Source: Saccoglossus kowalevskii
Lineage: Eukaryota; Hemichordata; Enteropneusta; Harrimaniidae
Length of the DNA: 12,660 nt
Direction: 5' to 3'
Assembly (NCBI RefSeq): GCF_000003605.2
Contig: NW_003111996.1
Span: 28,739 to 41,398 of the forward strand
Made by a program: the position numbers and the translations under genes. Position 1 is the stretch's first letter. Each line of letters opens with the position of its first letter. The notes under the pieces were generated by a model, which ran no database searches, was not told where the DNA came from, and saw nothing but the letters and a program-made list of their open reading frames with translations. This document shows, piece after piece, positions 1 to 9,358 of this stretch.

Positions 1-848
1 TTGTTCATTTCGTGATGATATCTTCAATTCTCTAATTTTGGTGAATATTTTTGTCATTTTTGGTAAAAGTGATATTTTCGACTTCTTGTTAAAAAACGCA
101 AGTCTGATTGCTTTAATATTACATATATAGGTACTACATGTGGACCTCTCTCAGATTTGTTCATTTTCTGATGATATCTTCAATTCTCTAATTTTGGTGA
201 ATATTTTTGTCATTTTTGGTAAAAAGTGATATTTTCGACTTCTTGTTAAAAACCAATAGTTCAATTGCTTTGATATTACTGATATAGATACATGTAGACC
301 TTTCTCAGATTTGTTCATTTCGTGATGATATCTTTAATTCTTTAATTTTGGTGAATATTTTTGTAATTTTTGGTAAAAAGTGATATTTTCAAATTCTTGT
401 TAAAAACAGCAAGTCCGATTGCTTTGATATTACATATATAGGTACTACATGTGGATCTCTCTCAGATTTGTTCATTTTGTGATGATATCTTCAATTCTCT
501 AATTTTGGTGAATATTTTTGCCATTTTTGGTAAAAAGTGATATTTTCGACTTCTTGTTGAAAACTGTAAGTCCGATTGCTTTGATATTACATATATAGGT
601 ACTACATGTGGACCTCTCTCAGATTTGTTAATTTTTTGATGATATCTTCAATTCTCTAATTAATTTATTTTGGTGAATATATTTGTAATTTTTGGTAAAA
701 AGTGATATTTTCGACTTCTTATTAAAAACTGTAAGTCTGATTGCTTTGATACTATTCATATTGTTCTTTTTCTAATGATGTCTTCAGTTCTTTAATTGAA
801 ATGTGCATTGCTAACAGCGGAGCTATCTCAGCCGATAGGCTGCTTGTT
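1..848 (+). mobile_element. Tandem-repeat-bearing non-autonomous element, copy 1 (left end outside window)
   Basis: About five head-to-tail units, with unit starts (TTGTTCATT or variant) at 1, 157, 311, 468 and 625, so the period is 154-157 bp. Each unit carries the landmarks TTTGGTGAATATTTTTGT, GGTAAAAAGTGATATTTTC, GACTTCTTGTTAAAAA and GGTACTACATGTGGACCTCT. After the last unit a non-repeated tail (about 755-848) ends in AACAGCGGAGCTATCTCAGC and GCTGCTTGTT. The same tail closes the copy at 1995-2984, which shows that array and tail form one element. It has no coding capacity; the small ORF at 801-1064 starts in this tail and is not a gene. The layout (array of ~160-bp cores between unique ends) recalls the pearl/Helitron-like elements of bivalves, but the class is inferred, not proven. 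Confidence 0.85.
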
Positions 849-1163
849 TTTTATGAGCGATACATATATACAGCACTCAACATCCTACCTGTGAGTAATG
901 ATTTAAAAAAAACCTCCTCTTATACGGTACTCAGAATACTCAACTACCATCAGGTGTCAAATTCTCCTCTTATTCAAAAAATTCACCCATTATTTTTGAG
1001 TGATGGGGGAATTCCTTCTCTTTTTTCAAATCCTGGATGCGACATTGAATCCACTCAGTTCTGAACATATTTGGAAAATGAATTGTTGATATTATATTGT
1101 TATAAAAGAACTAAAGTAGATGAAAACAGGATGGAATAATTTTGATGATATAATGTATTACAG
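849..1163 (+). other. Intronic stretch upstream of the first visible exon
   Basis: Single-copy-looking AT-rich DNA between the repeat element and the splice acceptor ending TATTACAG at 1163. The gene must have an earlier exon, because the exon at 1164 begins in mid-codon. I see no exon encoding the expected N-terminal start here, so this is the 3' part of a longer intron that extends beyond the window. Confidence 0.6.
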
Positions 1164-1394
1164 CTAGTAACCATGACAACCAATTGGATGCGGGTAGCGG
1201 GGATGAGAACAGGATGGCAATGATGAAAGTTGAAAGTGATGAAGATTCTGATAGTGATGAAATAAATGATGAGGAAATGATGATGATGAACGGAGAAGAG
1301 GAAGAGGGTGAAATATACAAATGTGATTGTTGTAGAGCCACGTTCACCAGCTTATCGAAGTTTATGGACCATAGAAATATGCAATGTAATGAAG
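1164..1394 (+). CDS. ZNF423/ZNF521-like protein, N-terminal exon with acidic region and C2HC finger
   Basis: This 231-bp exon is bounded by the acceptor TATTACAG and the donor GAAG|GTGAAA, phase 1 at both ends. It encodes 77 codons' worth of sequence: a polar start, a Met-rich stretch, a strongly acidic stretch (ESDEDSDSDEINDEE, then GEEEEGE), and one zinc finger of the form C-x2-C-x12-H-x4-C (YKCDCCRATF ... FMDHRNMQC). Vertebrate ZNF521 has the same arrangement: an acidic N-terminal segment, then a lone finger of identical spacing whose last ligand is Cys, then a gap before the main array. In vertebrates the preceding exon encodes the short basic MSRRKQ motif that recruits the NuRD co-repressor. 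That exon is expected left of the window. Intron retention would add only Glu-Ile after the splice point and then a stop. No start codon is claimed because the exon begins in mid-codon. Confidence 0.85.
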
Positions 1395-1875
1395 GTGAAA
1401 TTTGACCTTTAAACTCTCTAGAATGCATGTTATTAATTAATTATTATTATTTACCCCCTGACACTTTTTGTTTCATTATCCTGTATTTTTCACTAATTTT
1501 TTGACATTGTCAGTTCTTCATCTCATCTTGTTGCTACGTGGCTGTATTCCGTACACAAATATCATTAGTTGAGGACTTATAAAAACATACTGTATTGTGG
1601 GAATATTAGTTTAAAGGGAATCTTCTGTTAGAAGCACAGATTTAATATACTGGTTCATAAAAATATGACATATTTTAGACATAATTGCACCTCTATCATA
1701 TATGACATCACTTATTTCTCAGATACACACCAAATTGTGCCTTACCTGTAATGTTACAACAGTGAGGAGGGATTATTGTCTGTCAACGTTATTGTTGTTT
1801 CCATGAATAACTGTCTGTGTGATTACGTGAATAATTTTAATTCAAATTTCTCTTTTCTCATCTTTGTCTTACCAG
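1395..1875 (+). other. Intron (481 bp) between the C2HC-finger exon and the 63-bp exon
   Basis: It begins GTGAAA, a weak donor rescued by the AAG exon end, and ends TTTGTCTTACCAG with a good pyrimidine tract. No repeat or RNA gene is recognisable inside. The small ORF from 1776 simply runs through the acceptor into the next exon. Confidence 0.8.
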
Positions 1876-1938
1876 ATATGGGAATAGATGGAAGTCCTCG
1901 CATCTTAGATAGCAAAGAAAGTTCCTTTGATTCTGCTG
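1876..1938 (+). CDS. ZNF423/ZNF521-like protein, 63-bp linker exon
   Basis: A small symmetric exon between TTTGTCTTACCAG and the strong donor GTAAGT. It starts with two bases that complete a codon opened by the previous exon (G + AT, Asp), then reads MGIDGSPRILDSKESSFDSA, and leaves one base, G, which joins AT at 4616 to make another Asp. Its frame is therefore consistent with both neighbours. It has no domain: it is a Ser/Asp-rich spacer between the C2HC finger and the main finger array. Vertebrate ZNF521 has a comparable low-complexity Ser/acidic spacer at this place. Being phase 1-1, the exon can be skipped without a frameshift. The call rests on splice sites, phase fit and position, since 20 residues are too few for a homology judgement. 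Confidence 0.78.
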
Positions 1939-1994
1939 GTAAGTCCATTCCTATTTAAATATTTGAAAACTTGAGGTATGTGTGAGATAGACAG

Positions 1995-2984
1995 ACAGCG
2001 GAGCTTATCATATGAGTGATTGTCCGGCGGCGTCCGGCGTACGTGTCAATGTTTTACTTTTTCGACTTCTTCTTGAAAACTACAAGCCTGTTTTGATACT
2101 TGGTGTATATGTACCTTGGGTAGACCTCTCTCAGATTTGTTCATTTCATATCTTCAATTCTCTAATTTTGGTGAATATTTTTGTCATTTTTGATAAAAAG
2201 TGATATTTTCGACTTCTTGTTAAAAACCGCAAGTCCAATTGCTTTGATATTACATATATAGATACAACATGTGGATCTCTCTCAGATTTGTTCATTTTGT
2301 GATGATATCTTCAGTTCTCTAATTTTGGTGAATATTTTTGCCATTTTTGGTAAAAAGTGATATTTTCGACTTCTTGTTGAAAACTGTAAGTCCACTTGCT
2401 TTGATATTATATATATAGGTACTACATGTGGATCTCTCTCAGATTTGTTCATTTTGTAATGATATCTTTAATTCTCTATTTTTGGTGAATATTTTTGTCA
2501 TTTTTGGTAAAAAGTGATATTTTCAACTACTTGTTAAAAATGATAAGTCCAATTGCTTTGATATTACATATTTAGGTACTACATGTGGACCACTCTTAAA
2601 TTTATTCATTTCATGATGATGTCTTCAATTCTCTAACTTTGATGAATATTTTTGTCATTTTTGGTAAAAAGTGATATTTTTAACTTCTTGTTAAATACCG
2701 CAAGTCTGATTGCTTTGATGCTACATATATAGGTACTACATGTGCACCTCTCTCAGATTTGTTCATTTCATGGTGATAACTTCAATTCTCTAATTTTGAT
2801 GAATATTTTTGTAATTTTTGGTAAAAAGTGATATTTTCTTCTTGTTAAAAACCACAATCATTTATGGTGAAAAATGATATTTTCGAATTTTGAATATTGT
2901 TCATTTTCTAATGATATCTTCTGTTCTTTAATTGAAATGTGCATTGCTAACAGCGGAGCTATCTCAGCCGAGAGGCTGCTTGTT
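1995..2984 (+). mobile_element. Tandem-repeat-bearing non-autonomous element, copy 2 (both ends visible)
   Basis: The left end is marked by ACAGCGGAGCTTATC at 1995, followed by a CpG-rich motif TGTCCGGCGGCGTCCGGCGT (2021-2040). Tandem units follow with starts near 2137, 2288, 2445, 2602 and 2759 (spacing 151-157 bp), preceded by a partial variant unit at about 2051. The array decays near 2840-2900, and the element closes with the same tail as copy 1, ending AACAGCGGAGCTATCTCAGC then GAGAGGCTGCTTGTT at 2984. The 11-mer ACAGCGGAGCT occurs near both ends in direct orientation. A short hairpin (CAGCC, tetraloop, GGCTG) lies a few bases from the right end. Exact termini and target duplications are not certain. 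Same orientation as copy 1. Confidence 0.85.
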
Positions 2985-4386
2985 GTAAAATACTAGTGCA
3001 AAGACACGCAAGTATGGAGTTGGATTTTCTTTTCATAAAATTGCATGATGAAATACAAAAGTGGTCCCAGTGGAATGCATATAATAAAGTGAAACATTGT
3101 ATCAACTACGTAACGGTAGACCTAGATTGAGTCATATAAAACAACATTGGATTGCTTTTCGATGGTGCAGAATGTATCCCAACTAAAGAGCAATTTAAAA
3201 AAAAAGAATTGTAAAATTATTAGATTAAGATTGGATCACTTTATAACAAGACTAGATTGCGCCTCTGAAAACAAAAATACTTTGTACGCGAATGGAGAGC
3301 GCAAAATGATTAGTTTGTTTCCAATAGTTTTGTACTTTTCGATGCCCCTACAAATGTTATAACAGTATAAGGGCAGAATGAGGGGCACAGAATACAGAAT
3401 GATGGCACAACTAGGGGGCGCACAATGCGTATTTTTGTAAATGCACCAGTGCATTCTGGTGGTACTGATTTCAAGCCTCACACAAACCTCAAAACTTTGA
3501 ATATTAGCTTCTACATGTATGTGTGTTTGTCTGTTTATGTAAGCAAAATCTCAAAAAGGGATATGAATAACACAAAGATACTGTGATTTTGATTACATTT
3601 GAATAACAATATTTGCAAATTCTGTACAGAAAAATTATAGTAACAATTACTTAACATGAACATAGATTTACTAGTACAGATATTTATTAGTAGTTTTCAT
3701 TAATTTTTCAATATTAATACATTGTTTTAACAAAAACTGCTAAAATTTCCTAATTATACAGCTATAATCCAATCAGAACCTAACTTCTGTTATCCAATCA
3801 CATATAAATCATCAGCGAAAAATGTCAGGTCTCTGTTCACATCCAACACACCCTTATTACCAATATACTAATGTACGAGTATACAGACATGTGAAATACA
3901 AAAGAATTAGTATTGTTTCAACTATTTGAATTGCTGTCTGTCAAGATTATTAACATATATTTGCATAAATACTGATCACATGGGAGCTCTGCACAGTTTA
4001 ACTTTGATTTTCATCCCGCAATTGTGATAAATGGCTAAAAAACGGGGTCTTATAAACTCAGCTATATGCGCGTCTTGGCATTCACAGTGTCTGTTCAAAC
4101 ATCACACATACATCATATCAGACATATGCATATGTGTTCATTTCATGATCTAAATAAATTCATCAAATCAATGGTTTTGCCATTCCACAATTCAGCAACT
4201 AGATTTGTTAAATACTGCCAATGGTTTGTATTTGGAAGATCAGTTTGATTTTTCATGTAAGCTACTAGGGACCATTTTTGTCACAATCAATTTCAACATT
4301 TCAGTCATCATTTCTCAAAGATTCTTGGCCCAGGTTTATTCAAACTTTTGTGTCCTCAAATATAATTCATCCAAACAGGGCCTATG
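2985..4386. other. Intronic DNA without recognisable gene
   Basis: AT-rich, apparently unique sequence. The only notable points are two CCAAT boxes (3769 and 3794) just before a TATAAAT (3803-3809) and a small inverted repeat AATGCAC-CA-GTGCATT near 3440-3456. Neither supports a firm call. Confidence 0.5.
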
Positions 4387-4582
4387 TACTGTGGAATACT
4401 TTATTTTCGCTGGAATTAATTTTCGCTGAAAAGGCTTTTTGGGCATTTTGTATGGAATTTATTTTCACTGATTTTTGATGAGTTTAATGTGAAATATAGG
4501 AAAAAAACGTATATTCGCTGGATTTTATTTTCACGGAATCATCTCTTCAGTGAAAATAACGAAAATAAAGTATTCTACAGTA
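4387..4582. mobile_element. TA-flanked inverted-repeat MITE, 33 bp upstream of the giant exon
   Basis: The first 25 bases (4387-4411, beginning TACTGTGGAATACTTTATTT) and the reverse complement of the last 25 (4558-4582, ending GTATTCTACAGTA) match at 23 of 25 positions. Both ends fall on TA, as expected for a Tc1/mariner-type insertion that duplicates TA, leaving an internal element of 192 bp. The inside repeats the motif TTTTCGCTG or TTTTCACTG several times. There is no ORF, so it is non-autonomous. It contains AATAAA at 4564-4569 on the gene's sense strand. Elements with a TACTGTGGA start and TTTTCG repeats are, as I recall, common in mollusc genomes. Confidence 0.85.
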
Positions 4583-4615
4583 ATTGACAAGGACGTATTT
4601 TGTTAATTGTTTCAG

Positions 4616-7600
4616 ATGGAGAAGCCATGTACAAATTGAATGAAGATGGAACTGAAGCATATCTTGTTGGACAACATAATATGGATTTCTCATATTCTCA
4701 ACAATATACAATGAGTCCTGGAGCTTTGAATCCATATGCGTGTCAGTTCTGTGATAAAGCTTTCTCACGTCTAACATATCTCAAGAAGCATGAACAGGTA
4801 CATAGTGATCAGATGCCATGGAAATGTAATTTTTGCAGTCGTCTGTTTAAACACAAAAGAAGTCGAGATCGCCATGTGAAACTGCACACAGGTGATAAGA
4901 AATATCAATGTCCGCACTGCCAGGCTGCATTTGCCAGAAGTGACCACCTTAAAATTCATGTGAAGACACATAACTCAAACAAACCCTTTCAGTGCAACGT
5001 CTGTAACCGTGGTTACACCACAGCTGGAGGTTTGACTGCTCATTCGTTTTCTCATCATAGGAATGCATCCACATGTAAGGAGAAGGAGTTTAAATGTCTG
5101 CAGTGTACCTTGTCATTTAATTCCTCACAAGATCTACAAATGCACGTATTGACACACAGTCAGAATGCAAACAAAGAGACTGTAATGCAGTGTAGTTACT
5201 GTGCAGAATTATTCAATGGTAAAAATGCACTATTAGTGCATGTGGAAAAAGCACACTGTCATGACAAGAGAAATAAGTGCCCAATCTGTACAGAGTGCTT
5301 TCAGACAGTAGACTTCCTGTATGAGCATATGAACACACATAGTCAGAGACCAGAGTACAAAGCCAAGTATCGATGTCCATACTGCCCTAAACATGATTTT
5401 CCAAGTGTTGCAGTTTTAAGTATTCACATTGAGACCATTCACACTGATAAGCCAACACAACTACATACGTGTGAATACTGCGGTGAAGAGTTACCAAGTA
5501 TTATGAATCTTAATGATCACATCAAATCACTACATGACAAGAAACATTGCTGTCAGTATTGTACTTTGCAGCTTGATGGGGAAGCTGAACTTCAAATGCA
5601 CATTAGTAATGTTCATGCAATTTCAAACATGGATAAATGGTATTGCCAGCAGTGTACAATGGGATTTGCCTCTGAAACATCTCTTCAAGAACATCTAGAA
5701 AATGTACATAATGCATCCCATAATGCCATGTTTTCCTGTGAACATTGCATGAAGGTTTACACAAGTCAGGAGATGCTTGAGGAGCATCGCGAAAAGACAC
5801 ACAGAAAACCACTAGAGACTATGAAATATCCATGTCCATACTGCATTGAGCAGAATCTTTTTAATTCCATCGAAGAGCTGCAGATCCATGTAGAACTACA
5901 GCACCGAAAGGAGGGTAACATAGTCATAGCAACACCAGATGGAGAATCTGCCAGTATCCATAGTAACAGTGAAATGATGGAGAATGATGTTCATCCAGGC
6001 TCTGTTGCAAAGGAGAAAAATTGTACTATACAGTGTCCAGAGTGCCAGCAGAATTTCCAGGATTTGGAGCAGCTGCAGTCTCATCTGAAAACACATATGG
6101 GGAATTCTGCTACTGGACCTAATACATGTACCTACTGCAATCTAGAGTTTGCAAGAGAAGAAGAAATGCAAAAACATGTTGTCACACATTTTGTGGCAGT
6201 TAATGTTGAGTACAGTTGCCAGAATTGTGTTAAATCATTTCCCAAACCTGATGAACTTCAAAAGCATTTGTTTGACATACATGCCCATCATCTATATAAG
6301 TGTTCACTATGTAAAGAAGTATTTGATAGCAAAGTGTCTGTGCAAGTCCACTTTGCTATTAAACACAGTAATGAAAGTAAACTCTTTAAATGCACCAAAT
6401 GTGGTGTTGTTTTCCGCAAAGAAAGTGATCTTCACTTGCATATACGAATGGATCATCTGCACCATTCCACTCGCATGTATCGATGTTTATTTTGTCACAT
6501 GGCATTCCAATCTGAAGTGGAGTTCCAATGTCACCTGACCACACACAAAAAACAGTTCCAATGTGACAAGTGTGATGCTGCCTTTCCAACACAACAAATG
6601 TTGAGTATCCATGACAACAGTAAACATAGTAAACCCTCAAAGTATGAGTCAACTGACACAAAAGTAATCAAAATCAAGCAGGAACCAGGGACAGAAAAAG
6701 ATCATGTCGGTGAAGTGAATCCAGGTGACTCTGTAGAGAGAATTCAATCAAACGAACAAATAGTCGTTCAAGTTTCAAAAAGATCTAACTTTTCTTGTGA
6801 TATTTGTGGTTCAACGTTTGCAGTGAAAATTCTACTTGAAAATCACCAAATTCTAGAGCATAGCAATCAAATGCAAAACAGTTTTAATAGTCAGAACAAG
6901 ATGCAGAAAGATTCACCAATCAGTGGAACATTATTTATGTGTCCAATGTGTATGAAAACATTCACCTCATCTATTGACCTGCAGTCACATCTGGGTGCCC
7001 ATCTTCTAGAAATGGAACAGCATAAACTGTTGATAGCAAAGAGGACAACAAGTATTTGCAGTGTATGCAAAGAAATGATTGTCTCAGAGACAGATTTTTT
7101 AAGTCATGCTCAACGACACAACAATGAGAAAAGCAGTACCAGCAGCACTATTGACTGCGTTGTGTGTTTACAATCCCTCACCAGTATGGCTGCTTTACAG
7201 TTACATGCACGTTATCACACCCAAGCACATGACTCTATCAAAATGTACCAGTGCTACAATTGTCATCATAACTTTGATTCAACTGTGAATTTGACTGTTG
7301 TTTTAGACAGTAGTGGAAAACCAACATATTGCTGCCAAGAATGCCAAGGTAAAATGCAAGATGTTGTGGAGCAGCCAATCTTTCGCTGCCCAAGATGTAA
7401 AATAAAATGTGAAACACAGGTTGACTTAGATTCTCACATGTCTACACATGTACAAGAGAAAACATATCAGTGTATAAAATGCCAGAAAACCTTTACAACT
7501 GAAAAGGACATACAAATCCATGTGACCACACACATGATAGAGGAAGGTATGCACCATGAGTGTAAGCTCTGCCAACATGTGTATGATTCCCCAGCAAAAC

Positions 7601-8598
7601 TACAATGTCATTTAATTGACCATACATACCCTGATAAAAATTATCGATGTCATATTTGTAATGCTCTTTTCAGTTGTGCGCTTGATATTCAGACCCATGC
7701 TATTGGCCATGGCATGGATTCTCGTGACTTCAAATGCGACCGCTGTACGCAGGTGTTTTTCTTTGAAGCAGAGTTAGAAAATCACATTATGGTAGCACAT
7801 AAATTAGCAGTATCGTCCATTTCAGAGCAAGGACTTGGTGCATCTGTAACCTCACTGTCAGTTTCTGCCAATTCTACAGCCTCGCTTTCTGTTTCATCAG
7901 CGTCTGTCTCACCAACAACTTCCAACGAGTATCAGTGTATTGAATGTTCACGCACTTTCTCATCGCACACTAATCTTCAAAATCATATGAAGATCCACCT
8001 TACTAAAGACAAAACATACAAATGTTCGCTCTGTCCGGAGGTATTTTCAACCACAGTTGACATGCAGCAGCACTATTTCCGCACACACTCTGAATCTGAA
8101 CTTGGTCAACGAAAGAAAACCTACAAGTGTGCACAGTGTGATAAAGTTTTTCCATGTATGAGCAACTTACAGGGACATATGCGTATTCATACGTTAGGAA
8201 AAAAATATCCCTGTTCTATATGTCATAAGGTGTTTGCTTTAGCCAGGAACCTGACAATTCATATGCGTTCTCATAGCGGGGAGAAACCTTACCAGTGTCC
8301 CCTATGTGATAAACGATTTGCACGAAAAGAAAACCGCAAAGTTCATTTGAAAGCCCATAGTGGCCTGAAACCATTCATGTGCCCACACTGTGGGAAGATG
8401 TTCTCGCGGAAATGCCATGTTAAAGATCATATGAGAACGCATTCACATTTAACCCTCCATCCATGTAGTATGTGCGACGATGTCTTCTCCCAGATCAAAG
8501 ATCTTCAAAGACATATTAACAGCGAACACAACAATGAAGACGAACCAATTGAAAATGATGAAAATGGCATTTTGAAAAATAAGAGCAAGACTCCATAG
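4616..8598 (+). CDS. ZNF423/ZNF521 (OAZ) orthologue, giant 3'-terminal coding exon with 36 C2H2 fingers and one C4 module
   Basis: It starts at the acceptor TTGTTTCAG|AT (4615/4616), not at the upstream TTG, and ends at TAG 8596-8598. The first complete codon, at 4618, begins GEAMYKLNEDG. Fingers 1-3 (4741-4971) carry CDKAFSRLTYLKKHEQ, CSRLFKHKRSRDRH and ARSDHLKIH, nearly identical to vertebrate ZNF521. Fingers 4-13 run to 5904, 14-20 span 6034-6627, 21-24 span 6796-7218, a Cys4 module lies at 7252-7344, and fingers 26-30 span 7387-7800. Landmark motifs EVFDSKVS (finger 17) and HECKLC ... DSPAKLQCHLI (finger 28) match the family. Vertebrate proteins stop about here; this one continues through a Ser-rich linker (7801-7935) into seven more fingers (7936-8529) and a charged tail ending KNKSKTP. 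A SUMO consensus, IKQE, sits at 6673-6684. Vertebrate relatives act in the nucleus, bind DNA, SMADs and EBF factors, and regulate neural and adipose differentiation. The role here is inferred. The reading frame is intact. Confidence 0.93.
7252..7344 (+). other. Atypical Cys4 module within the finger array
   Basis: Between fingers 24 and 26 there is no His pair. Instead CYNC is followed by a 23-residue insert (HHNFDSTVNLTVVLDSSGK region) and then CQEC, giving C-x2-C ... C-x2-C. Vertebrate ZNF521 has the same irregular module at the same place (CASC ... KLDINGLPYG ... CAGC), so it is a conserved structural element and not a decayed finger. Confidence 0.75.
7936..8529 (+). other. C-terminal extension: seven extra C2H2 fingers
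   Basis: Seven regular fingers follow the block homologous to the vertebrate C-terminus: cysteines start at 7936, 8023, 8128, 8212, 8296, 8380 and 8464. Linkers between the third to sixth of these are short and of the DNA-binding type (TLGKKYPC, SGEKPYQC, SGLKPFMC), unlike the loosely spaced fingers of the middle of the protein. This suggests a compact DNA-binding unit. Whether other invertebrate orthologues share it I cannot tell from this sequence. Confidence 0.8.
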
Positions 8599-8965
8599 AT
8601 ATATATAGTAGGCTGTTATAACTGGTAAACTTGATATATACATGTAGAAGGCATTATTTGTTACTATTCAAAATGAAAGGCTGTTGTTCCAATTTTTCAA
8701 TATTTGCTTTCGACAACTACCCATAATTGTCTATTTTCATAGAAAAATGTGTGCTCTGAACATGAATTTGTTTTACCTCACTTTGTTGTCATTGAAAGTC
8801 TTTGTTGTCGTTGAAGGTCTTTGTTGTCTGTTGGCTAATTATGATGGTATACATACAGGACAATTCTTGTATTCCATGTCCAAACTACGTGATAGGGTTA
8901 TCCATTAGAGCTGCGGGAAAGGACTGCATGATTGGACTACAGGACTACAAGTCTCAATCAAAATT

Positions 8966-8977
8966 GGGGGGGGGGGG
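8966..8977 (+). repeat. Homopolymer run of 12 G
   Basis: Twelve consecutive G in the 3' untranslated region, in otherwise AT-rich DNA. Such runs are length-variable and prone to sequencing error. Confidence 0.9.
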
Positions 8978-9358
8978 TATACAAGTTTATTTTGGGAAAG
9001 GTAAAAAAAGTTGGCTTTGGTCAATCTGACCCAGTAAAACATTGGCCCTTACAGATGTTATGATTGTTATCAACCATGGTTGAATTGGCTATCATGCAAA
9101 GTCTACAGTGCAATAACAGACTAGTCTGAATTGACAACTCACATTAGAAATGATCATTGAATCCAATAATAAAAAATTCAATGACTTTTTTGCTTTGCCT
9201 GTGATGTAATTATTGTCTGTCACCAACAATACTTGTACTGTATTAACTCAAGCTGTCTTTGTTCAATTTTTTCTCTAACTTTATTATGTTATCAATCAAT
9301 GTATAATCTCAGTTCAGTATTTTTGGCACATGTGTTTTTAAATCTGTGTAACTTAGGC

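Larger units (their letters stand above)
1939..4615 (+). other. Intron (2677 bp) before the giant zinc-finger exon
   Basis: It starts GTAAGT and ends TTGTTAATTGTTTCAG. It contains the second tandem-repeat element (1995-2984), about 1.4 kb of mostly single-copy AT-rich DNA (2985-4386) in which I find no gene, and an inverted-repeat element (4387-4582) close to the acceptor. The small ORFs within it have no recognisable domains and do not fit as cassette exons. Confidence 0.85.

Noticed and set aside
1-848. CRISPR-like array
   Set aside because: The units are 154-157 bp and similar along their whole length, with no short repeats separated by unique spacers, and the window is clearly animal.
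801-1064. 87-codon ORF as a small gene
   Set aside because: It begins inside the repeat element's tail, has no domain, and its first part is shared with the other repeat copy.
1111-1428. 105-codon minus-strand ORF rich in Ser and Ile
   Set aside because: It is the antisense shadow of the acidic GAT/GAA-rich exon at 1164-1394.
3766-3835. Alternative promoter from two CCAAT boxes and TATAAAT in the intron
   Set aside because: The CCAAT box is only a few bases from the TATA-like sequence, closer than usual, and no fitting first exon follows. AT-rich DNA yields such motifs often.
4196-4256. Possible cassette exon between ACAATTCAG and GTAAGC
   Set aside because: It is 61 bp long, so it cannot sit between two phase 1 exons without a frameshift; in the frame continuing from the previous exon it meets a TGA.
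4600-4617. TTG at 4600 as translation start of the large protein
   Set aside because: The bases before 4616 form a typical splice acceptor, TTGTTAATTGTTTCAG, and upstream exons in matching phase supply the real N-terminus. The codons 4600-4615 are intronic.
5513-6661. Several 60-130-codon ORFs in other frames and on the minus strand within 4616-8598
   Set aside because: They overlap the well-supported finger frame; their Cys/His-like composition comes from out-of-frame reading of the finger repeats.
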